Shown here: positions 8,548 to 17,228 of the stretch, piece after piece | Layout of the letters: every line of letters starts with the position of its first letter | Position numbering within the stretch: position 1 is the first letter of the stretch | From: JAPWJZ01 sp966211335 | Lineage (GTDB): Bacteria; Pseudomonadota; Alphaproteobacteria; Micavibrionales; UBA2020 | Direction: 5' to 3' | DNA: 64,000 nt | Assembly: GCA_966211335.1 (NCBI GenBank) | Contig: CBIHNF010000001.1 | Coordinates: 1,984,001-2,048,000, forward strand | Notes under the pieces: generated by a model | Told to the model about the DNA's origin: nothing | What the model saw: only the letters and a program-made list of their open reading frames with translations | Databases searched by the model: none | Position numbers and translations under genes: made by a program

Positions 8548-9273
8548 TCAAGAGGCGTCCGCGATGCCGAGGAATTCGTCCGGCTTGAGGCTCGCGCCGC
8601 CGACAAGAACGCCATCAACGTTCGGCGTCGACAGAACTTCTTTCGCATTGCTTTGCTTGACGGAGCCGCCGTAGAGCAGCTTCAGCTTGCCGACCTTGTC
8701 GCGGATGACGGCATGCATGTTTTTGATGTCATCGGCGGAGGCGGTTTTGCCCGTGCCGATCGCCCAGACGGGTTCATAGGCAACCACGGTGTTTTCAGCC
8801 GTCGCCCCTTCCGGCAGCGAGCCTGCCAGCTGGCCTGCGACCACGGTATCCTGCTTGCCGGCCGTGCGTTCTTCATCCGTCTCGCCGACGCAGATGATGG
8901 CGACGAGGCCTGCGGCATGCGCGGCTTTCGCTTTCGCCATGACTTCGGCGCTGGTTTCTTTGTGGTGCTGACGACGCTCCGAATGGCCGAGGATGACGTA
9001 GCCGCAGCCAAGATCCTTCAGCATCGGCGCGGAAATATCACCCGTAAAGGCGCCGGAGGATGCAGCATGGCAGTCCTGCGCGCCCCAGCCCAGCGTCGAG
9101 CTGCCGGGAAGATCCGTCAGATAGCCGAGCAGCGTAAACGGCGGGCAAATTACCATATCAAAAGCGGCCGATTTGCGGCTCTTGACCCCGTCGATGAGCG
9201 CTTGCGTGCGATCCTCGGCGTCGGACATCAGCCCGTTCATCTTCCAGTTGCCTACGATCAGTTTGGCGGTCAT
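8548..9273 (-). CDS. tpiA: Triosephosphate isomerase
   Basis: 241 residues. Interconverts dihydroxyacetone phosphate and glyceraldehyde 3-phosphate. The catalytic lysine is in GNWKMNG near the N-terminus, the electrophilic histidine in ILGHSERRQ, and the catalytic glutamate with the flexible loop in VAYEPVWAIGTGKTAS. The phosphate-binding end LYGGSVKQSNA and VLVGGASL is intact. It is transcribed divergently from the PpiD-like gene. Confidence 0.97.
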   Translation of the reverse strand: MTAKLIVGNWKMNGLMSDAEDRTQALIDGVKSRKSAAFDMVICPPFTLLGYLTDLPGSSTLGWGAQDCHAASSGAFTGDISAPMLKDLGCGYVILGHSERRQHHKETSAEVMAKAKAAHAAGLVAIICVGETDEERTAGKQDTVVAGQLAGSLPEGATAENTVVAYEPVWAIGTGKTASADDIKNMHAVIRDKVGKLKLLYGGSVKQSNAKEVLSTPNVDGVLVGGASLKPDEFLGIADAS

Positions 9274-9309
9274 CTTTGGGTCACCTTAATATTCTATGGC
9301 CTTTAACGC

Positions 9310-9340
9310 TTGACATTCTGGCGAAATAATTGTGGATTAT
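9310..9340 (+). promoter_or_regulatory. Candidate sigma-70 promoter of the PpiD-like gene
   Basis: A perfect TTGACA (9310-9315) is followed after 17 bases by TGGATT (9333-9338), or after 19 by GATTAT. The start codon is about 37 bases further on. The -35 box is strong and the -10 box weak. Confidence 0.5.
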
Positions 9341-9376
9341 CAAGGCATTTTAAACGCTCCAGAGGAATAAATCACC

Positions 9377-11284
9377 ATGCTTAGCTTGATGCGCTCCGGC
9401 ACCCAGTCGATCGTCCTGAAACTTGTGCTGTTCGGGTTGCTCCTTCTGGCGACCGTCGGCCTGGCCCTCATGGATTATCAGGGCATGTTCCGCAAGGCGA
9501 CCCATTCCAACAAGGTGGCGGACAGCAAATGCGCCACCATCAGCACGGTCGAGTTCGACCATCTGCTGCAGGGCGCCCTCCGCCGCCAGAACATGAAGCA
9601 GGAAGAAGCCTACCGCACGGGCTACCCGGAAGTTTTCCTGCAGCAGGAAATGAACAGCCGCATCCTCACCTGCGCCGTCCGCGACCTCGGGCTTTATGTG
9701 GATGATGTCACCGCCGCGAAAGAACTGAAGAAAATGCTTGCGGGCTTTACGAAACAAGGCCTGACCGAGCAGGAAGCGTTGCAGCGTTTCCTCTACAGCC
9801 TTGGCATTAACGAAAGCAAGCTGGTGGAAAGCCTGAAAGCGCAGATCGGCGTTGAAATGCTGATGCAGGCGCTTTCCGCCGGCGCGACAGCGCCGCAGCA
9901 GATGGTGGAAGACGCGACAAAATACCGCTATGAATCCCGCCGCGCCGAATACATCACCCTCACCGCTGACGATGCGAAAAAAGCGCCGTCCGATGACGAG
10001 CTGAAAAAATACTACACCACCATCGCCGACCGCTTCATGGTGCCGGAAACCCGCAATCTTGCCGTGCTGGTCATCGACCGCAAGGCGATGGGCGGCCAGA
10101 AAGCCGTGACTCCCGAAATGCTGAAAGACTGGTACGATACCCACCAGTCGGAATATGCAACGCCTGAAAAGCGCGTGATTTCACAGGCTGTCGCCAAGGA
10201 TGAAGCCAGCGCGAAAGCGATTTATGATCAGGCCTCTAAGTCCAAAGACCTGAAGGCCGCCGCCAAAAACGGCGCGACTTACATTAAATCGGCGGAATAT
10301 GGTTCCGGCGATATCGCCGTCGAAATCGCCGACAAGACCTTCGCCGGTAAGGAAGGCGATGTTTTGGAGCCGATTAAGACGCCGCTCGGCTGGGTGATCG
10401 TCCATATCGAAAAAGTGAAACCTGCTGCCACCGCGTCATTTGACAGCGTCAAGGCGCAGGTCGAAAAAGACGTTGCCGCAGGCAGCGATGATTCCGACGC
10501 ACTCTATGCCAAGGCGAACGAGATTGACGATATGGTCGCGAGCGGCAAGTCGCTCGCCGAAATCGGCCAGACGCTCGGCCTGCATGAGCACCTGCTCGAC
10601 CATGTCGACGCCAAGGGCAACGGCATCAACGGCGCGAAACCCGATACCGCCGGCATTCCGGAAGCTGATAAAGCACTCGCCAGCGGCTTCACGCTGCAGA
10701 AAGGCGCCGTCAGCCAGCTGATCGAAACGCAAAGCGGCGAATTCCTGCTCGTCGAAAACCGCGATATTTTCCCGGCCGCCGAACAGCCTCTCGAAAAAGT
10801 GCGCGCCGATGTGCTGAAAGCCTGGGACAAGGAACAGGCCTCGACTGCGCTCGACCGTCAGGCGAGCAAAGCCATGGAGCGCCTGAAAATGGGTGAATCC
10901 TTCGACACCGTCGCCGCCAGCATGAACAAAAAGGTCGAGCGCACGGAAATGACGCCGCGCCGCGAAAAGCCTGACAGCAAGCTGCCGCACGGCTTCGTAC
11001 CCGCCCTCTTCTCCCTCGACAAGGTCGGTGAAGTGACTGTATTGCCGCAGGACGGCAGCGCCATCCTGATCCGCCTTGCCGACCGCCGCCTGGATGTTCC
11101 GCAGCAGCAGAGCAAGGAAGACACCGAAGCCCTCCGCACCATGCTCAACCACTCCGTGCAGAAAGACCTCCTGGAGCAGTACCGCAAGAGCCTGATGGCG
11201 AAATACAAGGTGACCTTCGACAACCAGACGCTGAAAGACATGTACGCCGCAAAAGCCGGCGAAGCGGAAGAGGATGTGCAGTAA
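9377..11284 (+). CDS. PpiD-like periplasmic chaperone / parvulin-type peptidyl-prolyl isomerase
   Basis: 635 residues. Architecture is that of PpiD: a short cytoplasmic start, one membrane anchor (about residues 12-32), a SurA-N-like helical region, a parvulin-type domain in the middle (about residues 260-350, ending in a TPLGWVIVHIEKVKP block) and a long C-terminal helical part. In E. coli PpiD associates with the Sec channel and helps newly exported proteins fold. The parvulin domain is degenerate by eye, so isomerase activity is uncertain. The stop lies 3 bases from the convergent dinB stop. Confidence 0.88.
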   Translation: MLSLMRSGTQSIVLKLVLFGLLLLATVGLALMDYQGMFRKATHSNKVADSKCATISTVEFDHLLQGALRRQNMKQEEAYRTGYPEVFLQQEMNSRILTCAVRDLGLYVDDVTAAKELKKMLAGFTKQGLTEQEALQRFLYSLGINESKLVESLKAQIGVEMLMQALSAGATAPQQMVEDATKYRYESRRAEYITLTADDAKKAPSDDELKKYYTTIADRFMVPETRNLAVLVIDRKAMGGQKAVTPEMLKDWYDTHQSEYATPEKRVISQAVAKDEASAKAIYDQASKSKDLKAAAKNGATYIKSAEYGSGDIAVEIADKTFAGKEGDVLEPIKTPLGWVIVHIEKVKPAATASFDSVKAQVEKDVAAGSDDSDALYAKANEIDDMVASGKSLAEIGQTLGLHEHLLDHVDAKGNGINGAKPDTAGIPEADKALASGFTLQKGAVSQLIETQSGEFLLVENRDIFPAAEQPLEKVRADVLKAWDKEQASTALDRQASKAMERLKMGESFDTVAASMNKKVERTEMTPRREKPDSKLPHGFVPALFSLDKVGEVTVLPQDGSAILIRLADRRLDVPQQQSKEDTEALRTMLNHSVQKDLLEQYRKSLMAKYKVTFDNQTLKDMYAAKAGEAEEDVQ

Positions 11285-11287
11285 TAT

Positions 11288-12376
11288 CTAACCGGCGCTT
11301 TCTTCTACGACCAGCCCCAAATCCAGCTGGGCCCTCTCCCCCTCGCCTTCGTCAAAGTTCGACATCGTGACGCCGACGAGGCGGATGCCGGTGCGGACGG
11401 GGTAGATGGAGCGGATGAGGCCGAGGCTGGTTTCGCGCAAATCTTCTTTCGTGGTCACCGGAAAAGGATAGCTGCGGCTGCGGGTGATCTGCTTGAAATC
11501 GGCGAATTTGATTTTGACGGTGATGGTGCGGCCGAACATCGCCTCCTGCGCGCACCAGTCCCAGACGTAATCCGCCATTTCGATGACTCCGGCTTCGATG
11601 CGCTCAGGGTCCGTCAGGTCTTCGAGGAATGTCGTTTCGGAGCCGGAGGATTTGCGGATCCGTTCAGCCTCCACCTCCCGGTCATCCTGCCCGCGTGAAA
11701 TTTCGTAATACCAGTCCCCGCTCTTGCCGAAATGCCTGTGCAGGAACATGAGCGACTGCGCACGCAGGTCGGCACCGGTATGGATTCCAAGGGATTTCAT
11801 CTTTTCTGCCGTCACGGGGCCAATGCCGTGGAATTTTTGCACCGGCAGCGTCTCGATAAACTTTTCCCCGTCCTGCGGCAGTATCACAAACTGGCCGTTC
11901 GGTTTGTTATGGTCGGAGGCAAGCTTGGCTAAAAACTTGTTGTAAGAAATGCCGGCGGATGCGGTCAGCCCCGTCTTTTCAAAAATACGCGCGCGGATTT
12001 CCTTGGCGGTGGCCGAGGCGGTGGGAATGCCGCGCAGATTTTCCGTTACATCCAGATAAGCTTCGTCCAGCGACAACGGCTCGATAAGCTTGGTGTAATC
12101 GAGGAAGATCTCATGAATCTGGTCTGACACCGCGCGGTAAACATCGAACCGCGGCGGCGTAAAAACCAGCTGCGGGCATTTGCGCATGGCGGTGGTGGAC
12201 GGCATGGCGGAACGGACGCCAAACTTCCGCGCCTCGTAACTCGCCGCCGCGACGACGCCGCGCTTGGCACCGTAACCGACGGCAACGGGCTTGCCTTTCA
12301 GCGCGGGATTATCCCGCTGCTCGACCGAGGCATAGAAGGCGTCCATATCCACATGAATAATTTTGCGGGTTGTCAT
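11288..12376 (-). CDS. dinB: DNA polymerase IV (Y-family)
   Basis: 362 residues from the ATG at 12376; a GTG immediately upstream (12379) is an alternative. Error-prone translesion polymerase. Catalytic acids are in IHVDMDAFYASVEQ (palm) and in SLDEAYLDVT; the helix-hairpin-helix region reads FHGIGPVTAEKMKSLGI; a little-finger domain follows. The extreme C-terminus (QLDLGLV) resembles a beta-clamp-binding peptide. I looked for an SOS box in the 100 bases upstream and did not find GTTC-N7-GTTC, so SOS control is not supported here. Confidence 0.95.
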   Translation of the reverse strand: MTTRKIIHVDMDAFYASVEQRDNPALKGKPVAVGYGAKRGVVAAASYEARKFGVRSAMPSTTAMRKCPQLVFTPPRFDVYRAVSDQIHEIFLDYTKLIEPLSLDEAYLDVTENLRGIPTASATAKEIRARIFEKTGLTASAGISYNKFLAKLASDHNKPNGQFVILPQDGEKFIETLPVQKFHGIGPVTAEKMKSLGIHTGADLRAQSLMFLHRHFGKSGDWYYEISRGQDDREVEAERIRKSSGSETTFLEDLTDPERIEAGVIEMADYVWDWCAQEAMFGRTITVKIKFADFKQITRSRSYPFPVTTKEDLRETSLGLIRSIYPVRTGIRLVGVTMSNFDEGEGERAQLDLGLVVEESAG

Positions 12377-12476
12377 CACCCTATCAAGTCAGCGCTGCGG
12401 TAGAAATGCAAGCCGGAACTTCGGCAAAGCTTCAACCGTTAGACATGAAGATGAATTCCACGAAAGGAAGAAAGCC

Positions 12477-12983
12477 ATGAAAAATCTCAATAAATTTTTA
12501 ACCGTGACCGCCGTCGTTGCTTTGGTCAGCTTCGCTGTGCCGGCGCAGGCCGATGATACGACGACCACGACGATCACCACCCGCTCTACCAGCACCTCCA
12601 CCCCGGTGCTGACGACAACCGAAACCTTCCCCGGTGTTGCGACCTATAAAAAGGTCAAACATACGGTTATCCGCGATTCAGATTTTCCGGTTATCCGTGA
12701 ATATGTCCGCACACACCGCATTTACTGCCCCGCCGGCGTCATGCCTGCGGCCGGTGAATGCATGCAGCCGATGTCGACCACACGCACGGTCACCTATTAC
12801 GAACCGGGTGCCCGCCTGCCGGATACCGTGCATTACGAAGTTTTGCCAACAACTGTCACAACCCGGCTGATGACGCCGCCGGACGGCGCGATCTATGTCA
12901 CAGCGGATGATAACGTTTATCTGATCAACCCGCGCGACAAGGAAATCCTCGACTCGCTGAACGTTTTCGCCGACGTCGAATAA
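12477..12983 (+). CDS. Exported Thr-rich protein of unknown function
   Basis: 168 residues from the ATG at 12477, preceded by GAAAGGAAG; this start opens directly into a signal peptide (MKNLNKFLTVTAVVALVSFA, cleavage near AQA-D). The mature start is a threonine-rich run (DDTTTTTITTRST), then a compact domain with two cysteines (IYCPAG and GECMQP). The block YEPGARLPDTVHYEVLP resembles small periplasmic domains of the DUF1236 kind; this is a weak resemblance. A strong terminator follows. Function unknown. Confidence 0.75.
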   Translation: MKNLNKFLTVTAVVALVSFAVPAQADDTTTTTITTRSTSTSTPVLTTTETFPGVATYKKVKHTVIRDSDFPVIREYVRTHRIYCPAGVMPAAGECMQPMSTTRTVTYYEPGARLPDTVHYEVLPTTVTTRLMTPPDGAIYVTADDNVYLINPRDKEILDSLNVFADVE

Positions 12984-13007
12984 CCTCGACGATCCTGGCG
13001 TAACATG

Positions 13008-13046
13008 GCCCGCTTTCGCCCTCTCCGGCGGAAGCGGGCTTTTTGT
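13008..13046 (+). terminator. Intrinsic terminator
   Basis: A 13-bp stem with one G-T pair (13008-13020 with 13027-13039) and a 6-nt loop is followed by TTTTTGTT. It ends the Thr-rich protein gene; on the other strand there is no T-run. Confidence 0.85.
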
Positions 13047-14101
13047 TACTGGTTATAGGCAAAGGGCTTCATATGCCATTTCTTCGCTGGCTTGGCGTCA
13101 TCCGGCTTCGCGGGCTCGGCCTTTTTGTCATCTTCCACAGGCTTCGGCGGCACGGCAGGCACTTCGGCAACCTCGACGGTTTCAAGGTCGGCTGCTTTGG
13201 CTTTTGACTTTTTTGCCTCTGCTACCTTCACTTTTTTAGGCTCAGCTGCCGCTGCCGCAGGTTCGGCTGCACGAAGGTCGATGACGGTGCTGAGCGACAC
13301 CAGCTGAAAACCCTTGTCCTTCAATGTCGGTATCCATTTCTCAAGCGCGTTCAGCGTCACATCCTTCGGATGGCCAATGGCGACGGCGCTGCCGAGATGC
13401 TTTGCGACATATTCGATGCGTTTCAGGTATTGCGCCACCAGCGCGGCATCCTCGAAATGGTCAATAAAAACATCGCGGTGCGTCGTCGGCAAGTGGTTTT
13501 CGCGGGCGACATCTTCGGCAATGCTTTCGGCGACGGTTTTGGAATCGAGAAATACCAGGTGCCGCTTTTCCAGTTCCTTCATGACCACCGCAAGGCGATC
13601 ATGATCTTGCGTGAATTTGCTGCCCATATGGTTGTTGACGCCAATGTAGCCTTTGAACGCGTCAAGGTTTTTGACCGTGCGTTCTTTCACTTCGGCATTG
13701 CTGAGCTTCGTCGACAGGAAATCCGGCCCGGGATCGATGGCGTCGTTTTCTGCCTCCATCGGCATATGCACCAGCAGCTCGTGCCCTGCGTCATAGGCGT
13801 CTTTGGTCTGCTGGGTAATGCCTGGGCTGTACGGCAGGAAGGACAGCGTCACCGTCGCAGGCAGCTTTTCAATCGCGCGGGCGGAGCGTTTATGGTCGAC
13901 GCCCATGTCGTCGATAACGATGGCGATATAGGGCTTGTGCGCATGCAGGACTTCCGGCGGTTTCGGCGGGCCGATCAGCTCGTCAGCGGGCGGCATCTGC
14001 TCTTCGTACTGGTATTTGCCGCTGTCGGATTCAATCGCGAATGCCGGCAGCGCCGTGCATAGCACGGCCAGGAAAGCGAAAAAGCAGATAAGGCGTTGCA
14101 T
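13046..14101 (-). CDS. Divergent polysaccharide deacetylase (YibQ family)
   Basis: 351 residues with a signal peptide (MQRLICFFAFLAVLCTALPA). The NodB-like fold of the YibQ family is clear: IAIVIDDMGVDH (metal-site aspartates), LSFLPYSPG, HELLVHMPMEA, YIGVNNHMGSKFT and AIGHPKDVT. The family is periplasmic and often sits beside cell-wall genes; its substrate is not established. The last ~75 residues are a Lys/Ala/Pro/Glu low-complexity tail. It is divergent from lexA. Confidence 0.88.
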   Translation of the reverse strand: MQRLICFFAFLAVLCTALPAFAIESDSGKYQYEEQMPPADELIGPPKPPEVLHAHKPYIAIVIDDMGVDHKRSARAIEKLPATVTLSFLPYSPGITQQTKDAYDAGHELLVHMPMEAENDAIDPGPDFLSTKLSNAEVKERTVKNLDAFKGYIGVNNHMGSKFTQDHDRLAVVMKELEKRHLVFLDSKTVAESIAEDVARENHLPTTHRDVFIDHFEDAALVAQYLKRIEYVAKHLGSAVAIGHPKDVTLNALEKWIPTLKDKGFQLVSLSTVIDLRAAEPAAAAAEPKKVKVAEAKKSKAKAADLETVEVAEVPAVPPKPVEDDKKAEPAKPDDAKPAKKWHMKPFAYNQ

Positions 14102-14201
14102 GGATGTTCCCGAATAAGTCCCGAAGCGGCTATCATGGCGTTTTTAGGCAAGCGATGCCACCCAAAAAACCAGCGATTCCAACCACACTGAAATACGCCC
14201 C

Positions 14202-14230
14202 TTGACGCAGAGGCGGAACTAAGATAGAAC
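14202..14230 (+). promoter_or_regulatory. lexA promoter with overlapping SOS box
   Basis: TTGACG (14202-14207) and TAGAAC (14225-14230) are 17 bases apart and form a plausible sigma-70 promoter. GAAC-N7-GAAC at 14216-14230, the complement of the alphaproteobacterial LexA site GTTC-N7-GTTC, covers the spacer and the -10 box. LexA bound there would block its own transcription. Confidence 0.85.
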
Positions 14231-14263
14231 AAAAGAAGAATGCACAGGATGGGGAGATAAGCT

Positions 14264-14938
14264 ATGCTTACCAAGAAACAGCGCGATTTGCTGATGTATA
14301 TCAACGATTATATCCAAAAAACCGGCCTTTCGCCCTCTTTCGAGGAAATGAAACTCGGCCTCGATCTCAAATCAAAATCAGGTATCCACCGCCTGATCAA
14401 CGCGCTGGTCGAGCGCGGGTTTTTAGAGCGCCTGCCGAACAAGGCCCGCGCTCTGGAAGTGAAAAAACTGCCGGAAAACGTAGTCTCTCTCGCAACGCAA
14501 ACGGCGCGCAAAAACGTCACACCGAATTTCAAGACGCCCGCCAATGCCGCCATGCAGATGGAGAATATCCCGATGCACGGCAAAATCGCCGCCGGCACGC
14601 CCATCGAGGCGCTACGGCCCGATTTTGAAACCATTGGCGTTCCCATGAGCATGCTCGGCATGCAGCCCTGCTACGCCCTCACCATTGAAGGCGACTCCAT
14701 GGTCAAGGCCGGCATCATGGATGGCGACATCGTCATCATCGAAAAATGCGACACCGCGCGGGATGGCGATATCGTTGTCGCGCTGGTGGATGAGGAAGAA
14801 GTCACATTGAAGCGCCTGCGCCGCGAAATCGGCTCCGTGGTGCTGATGCCGGAAAATGACGCCTATCAGCCCATCCGCCTGCCGCCCGGCCGCGTCCGCA
14901 TTCAGGGCAAGCTGCGCAGCCTGTTCCGCAACTATTAA
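14264..14938 (+). CDS. lexA: LexA repressor
   Basis: 224 residues. SOS repressor and self-cleaving serine peptidase. The N-terminal winged helix-turn-helix (MLTKKQRDLLMYINDYIQ to about residue 65) precedes a linker. The cleavage site is Ala110-Gly111 (GKIAAGTPIEA). The catalytic pair is Ser145 (EGDSMVKAGI) and Lys183 (VTLKRLRR), at the family's usual spacing. GGGGAG lies ahead of the ATG, and a SOS box overlaps its promoter. The stop codon overlaps the convergent comEC stop by 4 bases. Confidence 0.97.
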   Translation: MLTKKQRDLLMYINDYIQKTGLSPSFEEMKLGLDLKSKSGIHRLINALVERGFLERLPNKARALEVKKLPENVVSLATQTARKNVTPNFKTPANAAMQMENIPMHGKIAAGTPIEALRPDFETIGVPMSMLGMQPCYALTIEGDSMVKAGIMDGDIVIIEKCDTARDGDIVVALVDEEEVTLKRLRREIGSVVLMPENDAYQPIRLPPGRVRIQGKLRSLFRNY

Positions 14939-17070
14939 GGCACGTCTGCATCTGAGCGGTCGTAGCCGTAGTCATTATCCTCTTCTTCAGCATCGGGAGA
15001 ATACGGCGCTTTCGCCGCCGCGTTTTCCCATGCTGTGAAGGGGCTGACCTCCGCTACCTGTTGTCCCGTCCAAGGGCGCTTGCCGCGCTGCGCCAATACG
15101 CTATCAACGGTAATCGCGTTTTTGCCTAGGTAAATGGCCAGCGCACCCGCGCGGCGGATGTTGCTCCAGTCAATGACATGCGTTATCTCGCGGCATTTGC
15201 CAGCGGGAATTTTCTCCCCGCTAAGCACGATATCCGCGCCGCAGCCGTCAAGCACCAGCTCGGGGATTTTCACCAGCAGCACCCGCCAGTCACGGTGCTG
15301 GTAGGTGCAGCCCAGCGGATCGCAGGACAGAAAATCCTTGTCAAAGATATCACCAGGCCAATAGGCGGTGCCTTTGCTGCCTTCGTTCTCCGCCCATTCC
15401 TGCGCCACGAATTTTTCTGTCATGCGGGAAGATATCCACAATCTGTCACCCGCATCTCGCACCGCGAATAGATCGCCCTTTGATGCGACCAGAATATCCG
15501 GTCGCGGCACCAGTGGGATCACGCACAGGGCGACAGCGATGGGCACAAGGCCGATAAAGCGCATCCTGCCGCGCCAGATGCAGAGCCAGAGGAAGCCGAT
15601 GGTGATCAGCCCCAATAAATATTGCGGCAGAGCGTCCGACTGGTAAACCGCATTCGGCCAGCGCGCGACGGTTGCCGCAACGTCCATGATGAGGTTGAGA
15701 CTGATTTCCGTCACCTTCAGCGGCCATTTCTCCAGCCCCAGCGGCATTAGAACGCAAGCCAGCAACCCTGCCGGAAAGGTGATAAAGGACGATACCGGCA
15801 CCGCAATCATATTGGCAACAAGCCCGCCGAGCAGCGACAGCCGTGAAAAGTTAAACAGCGAATAAGGCGCGGTCGAGAGGCTGGCGACCAGCGTCGATAA
15901 AAAACAGCCGATGAGATACAGCGCGTAACGCTTGTAAGCCGGCGCCTCCAGCAGCTGCCGGCTCCACCAGTTGCGGGACGCTTCATAGAATGCGACAAGC
16001 CCGACGACCGCGGCATAAGACATCTGGAAGCTCGCGCCGAGCAGGCTTTCCGGCTCGAACAATAAAATCACCACGGCGGAGAAGGCGACAAGGCGCAGCG
16101 TAAACGGGTCACGGTCGAGGATAATCGCCAGCATAATAACGCAGACGGAGAATACCGCCCGCTGCGCCGGTATCGGCGCGCCAATAAGCAGCATATAGAA
16201 AATCGCGACAGCCATCGCGCCGCCCGCCGCAATCTTTTTAATCGGCCAGCGCAGCGCGATGCGCGGGAAGGCCGCCAGAAACGCGCGGATGACAAAAAAG
16301 GTAAAACCCGCAATCAGCATAAAATGCGATCCGGAAATAGCGATCAGGTGTGCAATGCCGGAGAGGCGGCAGATGTTCCAGACATATTCCGGTATCGCAT
16401 CGCTCTCGCCCACCATAAAGGCGGTAATAAGCGCGGCATTATCCTTGCTCGAAATATCCTTTTCGATATTTTTGCGGATGTAATGACGGAGGTGATCAAA
16501 TAAAAATCCCCCGCCATGCGCGGTCACAATGGTCGCGTCACCGATGGCATAACCCGTTGCGCCCAGCCGCTGGAAAAAAGCATGCCGCTGAAAATCGAAG
16601 GCGCCGGGCAGCACGGGAGGCGGCAGGGGCAGCAAAATCGCCTTGACCGAAATGACATCGCCTGCCGCAGGTACAACTTCATCCATATTTTTCAGCCGTA
16701 TCCGCGCGCGCTGCGGCAGGCCGCCAGTGTAAATCTTGCCGCCGGTCAGCTGCATATCGTCCAGCACCACGCGGTGGGCGAGCGGCAGCGTATCCACCTG
16801 CACCACCCTGCCCTGCACGGTAATGGGATAAGTCTTTTTCGCCAGCACCGGTGCCGCCACATGCCAGGTGCGCCATTGCCCAGCTGTGAAACCGAGAGCG
16901 ACGAGAAACACGCCGAACCACAGCCAGGCAAAAACCCGGTTGCCAAAAAACGGCACGGCGCAAATTGTCATGAAAATTAACAGCAGCGTGCCGGCATACA
17001 GCGGCGGCTCCAGCGGCAACGCGAAATAGAGCAAAATGCCGATCGCCAGCGGCAACGGCAGCCACAGCAC
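14935..17070 (-). CDS. comEC: ComEC/Rec2-family competence membrane protein
   Basis: 711 residues from a GTG at 17070. ComEC is the inner-membrane channel for single-stranded DNA in natural transformation. N-terminal membrane segments, a periplasmic OB-like domain (residues about 70-165), then the Competence domain with many membrane helices (motifs LIAISGSHFMLIAG and GAPIPAQRAVFSV) are seen. The C-terminal region is short and lacks a recognisable metallo-beta-lactamase HxHxDH. In-frame codons upstream of the GTG (to the stop near 17138) read ...QRERW, which I recall as typical of the family's N-terminus, yet contain no ATG, GTG or TTG, so the true start is unsettled. Confidence 0.9.
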   Translation of the reverse strand: MLWLPLPLAIGILLYFALPLEPPLYAGTLLLIFMTICAVPFFGNRVFAWLWFGVFLVALGFTAGQWRTWHVAAPVLAKKTYPITVQGRVVQVDTLPLAHRVVLDDMQLTGGKIYTGGLPQRARIRLKNMDEVVPAAGDVISVKAILLPLPPPVLPGAFDFQRHAFFQRLGATGYAIGDATIVTAHGGGFLFDHLRHYIRKNIEKDISSKDNAALITAFMVGESDAIPEYVWNICRLSGIAHLIAISGSHFMLIAGFTFFVIRAFLAAFPRIALRWPIKKIAAGGAMAVAIFYMLLIGAPIPAQRAVFSVCVIMLAIILDRDPFTLRLVAFSAVVILLFEPESLLGASFQMSYAAVVGLVAFYEASRNWWSRQLLEAPAYKRYALYLIGCFLSTLVASLSTAPYSLFNFSRLSLLGGLVANMIAVPVSSFITFPAGLLACVLMPLGLEKWPLKVTEISLNLIMDVAATVARWPNAVYQSDALPQYLLGLITIGFLWLCIWRGRMRFIGLVPIAVALCVIPLVPRPDILVASKGDLFAVRDAGDRLWISSRMTEKFVAQEWAENEGSKGTAYWPGDIFDKDFLSCDPLGCTYQHRDWRVLLVKIPELVLDGCGADIVLSGEKIPAGKCREITHVIDWSNIRRAGALAIYLGKNAITVDSVLAQRGKRPWTGQQVAEVSPFTAWENAAAKAPYSPDAEEEDNDYGYDRSDADVP

Positions 17071-17169
17071 CCAGCGTTCCCGCTGGTTGTGGAAAGTATC
17101 GCTGACGATGGCTAAAAACCGTTGCAGTTGGGCCCCTTAAACCTATGACATGATGTGGCATTATGTAAG

Positions 17170-17198
17170 TTGAACAAGCTTAAGGCATAGGCTAAACT
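17170..17198 (+). promoter_or_regulatory. Candidate gltX promoter
   Basis: TTGAAC (17170-17175), a 17-base spacer and TAAACT (17193-17198), about 30 bases before the gltX start. Good fit to a sigma-70 promoter in both boxes. Confidence 0.6.
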
Positions 17199-17228
17199 CC
17201 TTAAAATTGCAAACCAAAGGCCTGATAA

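Noticed and set aside
12377..12476. Possible SOS box upstream of dinB
   Set aside because: A GAAC occurs once, but no second GAAC or GTTC stands at 7-base spacing.
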